The notes below the pieces were generated by a model. The model was not told the DNA's origin. It saw nothing but the letters and a program-made list of their open reading frames with translations, and did not search any database. A DNA stretch of 9,458 nt, taken from Verrucomicrobiota bacterium (GTDB lineage: Bacteria > Verrucomicrobiota > Kiritimatiellia > Kiritimatiellales > Pontiellaceae). The translations under genes and the position numbers were made by a program. Where the stretch lies: positions 1 to 9,458 of the forward strand of contig DOEU01000139.1 in the NCBI GenBank assembly GCA_003532555.1, given 5' to 3'. This document shows, one piece after another, positions 6,574 to 9,458 of the stretch (its first letter is position 1; every line of letters starts with the position of its first letter).

Positions 6574-8682
6574 ATGGATGTTGCTGAGATTAATGAGAGT
6601 TGGTTTGATGAACAGGCGCAAGCAGAGTCGTTAGATCGGGATCTATGCCATACGGTTTTATCAGCCTTGGCGGACGCAGGACGCGTGAGTGATGCGTTGA
6701 GTGGAGGTCAGCAACTATTAGAACATTATACGGAGCAAAGCCGATTTGATGATGCAATTTTTGTATTGAGCTGGCTGGCAGAGCATTCGGGTTCACAGGA
6801 GGATGTGGTCGATCGTCTTAAAAAAATATTTGGGCGTGATAAAAATGCGATGAAGCTGATTGAGCCGGCGGGATTTAGTTCATCGAAACCCTTGGCGGAT
6901 TGTTTTGAACGATTGGTTTATCTGCGGAGTCTCAAAGATGGGGCTCTTTGTTATCATACAACATGGGGCTTTGGAGTTATTGAAGAGATTGATTATTTCT
7001 ACGCTGAACTGGAAATTAATTTTGAGCAAAAAGGAGATCATACCCTGGCGTTTTCTTATGCAGCAGAATCACTAGAGTTATTAGGTGATGACCATATTCT
7101 AGCCCTTCGACAACGGGACCCAGATGGTCTGAAAGAGCAGATTAAAAAACAACCGGGTGAGATTATTCGGTTGGCATTGCAAAGTTATGGAAACATGAGT
7201 GTGGCACTTCTAATTGAGCGTTTGGTTCCATCAATTGTTCCGGAAAGTGGTTGGAAACGATTTTGGGATGGAGCACGTAAAGCGTTAAAGGAGGATGCTT
7301 CAATTGAGATCCCGCGTAAACGAAGTGAATTGATTGAATTGCGCGATGGCATGGCGTACGACGATACTTGGTTTGAGAAATTAGCTGAAGAGCGGGACAT
7401 CACAAAATTATTTGAGCGCTTTAAAGAGGTGCTTGAGCGTGGTTTGGATATAAATACGGAAACGGCTCAGCAGGTATTAAGCGAGCGGCTGGCATTTGTG
7501 ATTGGGGGAGCTCCGAACGCGAAGCCAGAGTGGAAGGCAGAAGGATTTATTTATGCTCGTTTGCTCGACGTAGAACCCATCGGACTAGATGTGGATGCTA
7601 TTTTACATGCACTTATTGAATCTGATTTAGGCGGTATGTTAGATCAACTTCCGAGTCGTCAGCTTGAAACATTATTAGCAATCTTATTTGAGAATGATAA
7701 AGAGGCGCTGGTGTTGCGTTTGAAGCGAGTCCTTCCAAAAGTGAGTCATCCGGTGTTCAACGAAATTATGGCCGCTTTCTGTCGGCATGGAGTTGAAGAG
7801 GTTGCTAAAGAGATTATGGCAACGGCATTGGGTCGGCGTAAAGCCAGTGCGCCCATGTTATTGTGGTGTCAGCGTGCAGAAAAAAAGGTTCGTGAGTGGA
7901 ATTTAATCTCAAAAAGTGATTTAGCCTTCCGCATACAAGAAGTCTTGGAAAAAGACTTATCGGGAGCACTGTTACGGGCTCAGAATCAGTTGCGGGAAAA
8001 ATTCCAACAGCAAGAGTGGCTTCATGATGTGATGGATGAAATGAGTGAGCAGCAGCGGCGTGACTTTATGCGGCGGATTAATGAGGGCCAGGGTTGGGAA
8101 GTTTTAGACCGCAAATCGGTATTGGCAAAAGTGTTGCGAAAATACCCTGAATTGCAAGATATTGTGACTCCAGCGGGTGCAGTTGTTTCGAAGAAAGAAG
8201 TACCTTTAACATCATCGCGTTCTTATCGGGAACGGCAGGCTCAGCTTGAAAAATTGATGAAAGTAGATATTCCTGAGAACTCAAAAGAAATTGAAATAGC
8301 TCGGAGCTATGGAGATTTACGTGAAAATGCTGAATTTAAATATGCAAAAGAGCGTCAGGGATTATTGATGGCGCAGGGCGCTCAGTTAGCTGAAGATTTA
8401 GAAAAAGTGAAACCTAGTGATTTTGAAGATATACCCTACGCTGTTGTTTCCATCGGAACCGGTGTTCAATTGCAGCAAGCAGATGGGAGTGAAATTATCT
8501 ATTTTATTCTGGGCGCATGGGATCAAGATGATGATCTTCACATTTTATCTTCTGAAACACGCTTGGCACAAGCTTTGTTGGGCGGTAAGAGTGGAGACTC
8601 TATTGCGGTGCCAGAAGGGCAAGTAATTTTGAAAGAAGTTTTACCGCTTTCTGATGATGTAAAAGCTTGGATTCGAGCCTAA
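6574..8682 (+). CDS. greA: GreA/GreB-family transcription elongation factor with very long N-terminal extension
   Basis: Predicted RNA polymerase secondary-channel factor that stimulates cleavage of backtracked RNA. The ATG at 6574 has AGGAG six bases upstream. The 702-residue product ends in a full GreA module: an antiparallel coiled coil at ~545-620 with ARSYGDLRENAEFKYAKE at 576-593, where D581 and E584 match the catalytic tip residues D41 and E44 of E. coli GreA, then an FKBP-like domain at ~622-700 with ETRLAQALLGGKSGDSIAVP. Normal GreA has about 158 residues. The ~540-residue extension is helical, broken by a beta module at ~122-172 (GALCYHTTWGFGVIEEIDYF onward) resembling Tudor/CarD-like polymerase-binding domains, then DPDGLKEQIKKQPGEIIRLA and GWKRFWDGARKALKEDASIE. 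This layout and several of these phrases match what I recall of the ~715-residue chlamydial GreA, which argues for a genuine family architecture and against an annotation fusion. It is probably transcribed separately from the tRNA just upstream. Confidence 0.9.
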   Translation: MDVAEINESWFDEQAQAESLDRDLCHTVLSALADAGRVSDALSGGQQLLEHYTEQSRFDDAIFVLSWLAEHSGSQEDVVDRLKKIFGRDKNAMKLIEPAGFSSSKPLADCFERLVYLRSLKDGALCYHTTWGFGVIEEIDYFYAELEINFEQKGDHTLAFSYAAESLELLGDDHILALRQRDPDGLKEQIKKQPGEIIRLALQSYGNMSVALLIERLVPSIVPESGWKRFWDGARKALKEDASIEIPRKRSELIELRDGMAYDDTWFEKLAEERDITKLFERFKEVLERGLDINTETAQQVLSERLAFVIGGAPNAKPEWKAEGFIYARLLDVEPIGLDVDAILHALIESDLGGMLDQLPSRQLETLLAILFENDKEALVLRLKRVLPKVSHPVFNEIMAAFCRHGVEEVAKEIMATALGRRKASAPMLLWCQRAEKKVREWNLISKSDLAFRIQEVLEKDLSGALLRAQNQLREKFQQQEWLHDVMDEMSEQQRRDFMRRINEGQGWEVLDRKSVLAKVLRKYPELQDIVTPAGAVVSKKEVPLTSSRSYRERQAQLEKLMKVDIPENSKEIEIARSYGDLRENAEFKYAKERQGLLMAQGAQLAEDLEKVKPSDFEDIPYAVVSIGTGVQLQQADGSEIIYFILGAWDQDDDLHILSSETRLAQALLGGKSGDSIAVPEGQVILKEVLPLSDDVKAWIRA

Positions 8683-8697
8683 GAAGAGCGGTATAAT
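8667..8697 (+). promoter_or_regulatory. Possible promoter before the membrane-protein gene
   Basis: A perfect TATAAT lies at 8692-8697, ten bases past the greA-like stop. The only upstream partner is TTGGAT (8667-8672), three of six matches at a long 19-base spacing and still inside the previous gene. Read-through from the greA-like gene, whose stop is 60 bases before the next ATG, is equally possible. Confidence 0.3.
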
Positions 8698-8742
8698 TTA
8701 TTTTATGCCAGGTTGAGGCGGATGAACTGGTAGGAGTAAAAA

Positions 8743-9458
8743 ATGCCGAAGTTGAAGGAACAAGGGCGCGTTAGGGCACATCGCTGGCGCGATAGTATCT
8801 TTGTTCAACTGGTTATAAAATATCCTCGTTCAGCTAGGTTGCTTTTGTTGGTTCTATTGTTAAGCATCTCATATCGAATTTGGGAAACTGGCTCATATCT
8901 GTTGGCGCAACTGGCGCGAGTGCAAGTGATCGAATCGGTACGAGCGGATGAGGCGAATCAGTTCAAGGAAGCACAGCAGATACGAAAAAAGCTCGATCAA
9001 ATTATTAAAAATACGCAAGCCTTCCCTTGTGCCGAAGAGGTGGCATTAGAGGCTTCATTAGTGAAGCAATACAGCGAGTGGCAGCGGGTTGCCGATCAGA
9101 CTTTGTCGTTGTTTTCTGATATGGCTAAGCGAGATATAATTGATCAGGATCGGGTAGCGGATTTTAGTTGGATTTGCGCTCGTTCAGCGGCATGGAGTTT
9201 ATTGGTCGAGAAGCCTGATCTTGCTCTGGATTGGCTTGTTCGTGGTGAGACATGGCGTTCCAGAATTGATATAGCGATGCCTGTTGAGACTGTGCGTGCT
9301 TGGGAGGCGTTGCGAAGCGAGGCCATGGGGTTAGCTTCCATACAAATCTATGTTCCAGAAGAAGTGCGTGAAGTAATTATATGGCCGTTGTTTGATGATG
9401 GAGCGCGAAAGGTGCAGAGCGATCCCATTTTGCACACAGATCAATATCCGATTGTGTG
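8743..9458 (+). CDS. Membrane-anchored helical protein of unknown function, 3' end cut by window edge
   Basis: I do not recognise this gene. From ATG 8743, with TAGGAG at 8731-8736 six bases upstream, the frame stays open for 238 codons to the right edge. The N terminus is strongly basic (residues 1-31, many R and K), followed by one hydrophobic segment at ~31-44 (ARLLLLVLLLSISY), so it is probably an inner-membrane protein with a cytoplasmic N terminus and most of the chain outside. Residues ~50-85 (ARVQVIESVRADEANQFKEA and on) look like a coiled coil, then comes a helical region with regularly spaced Trp and Ala reminiscent of degenerate TPRs (~95-190). Near the cut, IQIYVPEEVREVIIWPLFDD (~201-220) looks like the start of a beta domain, perhaps PEGA-like; that is a guess. 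It follows the greA-like gene by 60 bases on the same strand, which does not reveal its job. Confidence 0.8.
   Translation, partial: MPKLKEQGRVRAHRWRDSIFVQLVIKYPRSARLLLLVLLLSISYRIWETGSYLLAQLARVQVIESVRADEANQFKEAQQIRKKLDQIIKNTQAFPCAEEVALEASLVKQYSEWQRVADQTLSLFSDMAKRDIIDQDRVADFSWICARSAAWSLLVEKPDLALDWLVRGETWRSRIDIAMPVETVRAWEALRSEAMGLASIQIYVPEEVREVIIWPLFDDGARKVQSDPILHTDQYPIV

Noticed and set aside
9144..9341. 65-codon minus-strand open frame
   Set aside because: It is antisense to the membrane-protein gene, whose frame is open throughout with a good ribosome site and sensible composition.

Overview
This window reads as an ordinary chromosomal housekeeping and envelope region of a Gram-negative bacterium. 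The best guess is a member of the PVC superphylum (Verrucomicrobiota/Kiritimatiellota/Chlamydiota side). Two things point there. One is a GreA-type transcription factor carrying roughly 540 extra N-terminal residues, the architecture I know from chlamydial GreA. The other is a TPR-ExbB-ExbD-ExbD cluster. The lineage call is inference from architecture and recalled sequence resemblance, not from a search. I see no mobile element, CRISPR array, toxin-antitoxin pair or recognisable defence system.

Positions 1-2317 (+) hold a tight four-gene run. It starts with the 3' part of a helical TPR-like protein cut by the left edge, followed by a proton-channel subunit of the ExbB/TolQ/MotA family with its own signal peptide, then two different ExbD-like subunits that each keep the membrane aspartate. 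Gaps are 25, 32 and 2 bases, so this is probably one operon making a proton-driven inner-membrane motor. No TonB or receptor gene is visible here.

Positions 2371-5969 (-) hold a convergent two-gene unit, 6-phosphogluconolactonase (pgl) followed after 50 bases by a 962-residue M16C zinc peptidase resembling presequence protease (PreP). All expected catalytic residues can be read. There is a 53-base gap between the converging units with only a weak hairpin.

Positions 5970-6573 form a divergent spacer. The first ~410 bases are AT-rich and hold the likely pgl promoter, small palindromes and a bulged inverted repeat, but no gene. A complete tRNA-Leu(CAG) with encoded CCA lies at 6384-6470, directly behind a good -35/-10 pair, and is followed by a weak hairpin plus T-run.

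Positions 6574-8682 (+) encode the 702-residue extended GreA-like factor, with the catalytic D and E in the C-terminal Gre domain and a small beta module near residues 122-172 that resembles RNA-polymerase-binding Tudor/CarD-like domains. From 8743 (+) to the right edge runs an incomplete gene for a membrane-anchored protein with one N-terminal transmembrane helix and a coiled-coil/helical region, which I do not recognise.
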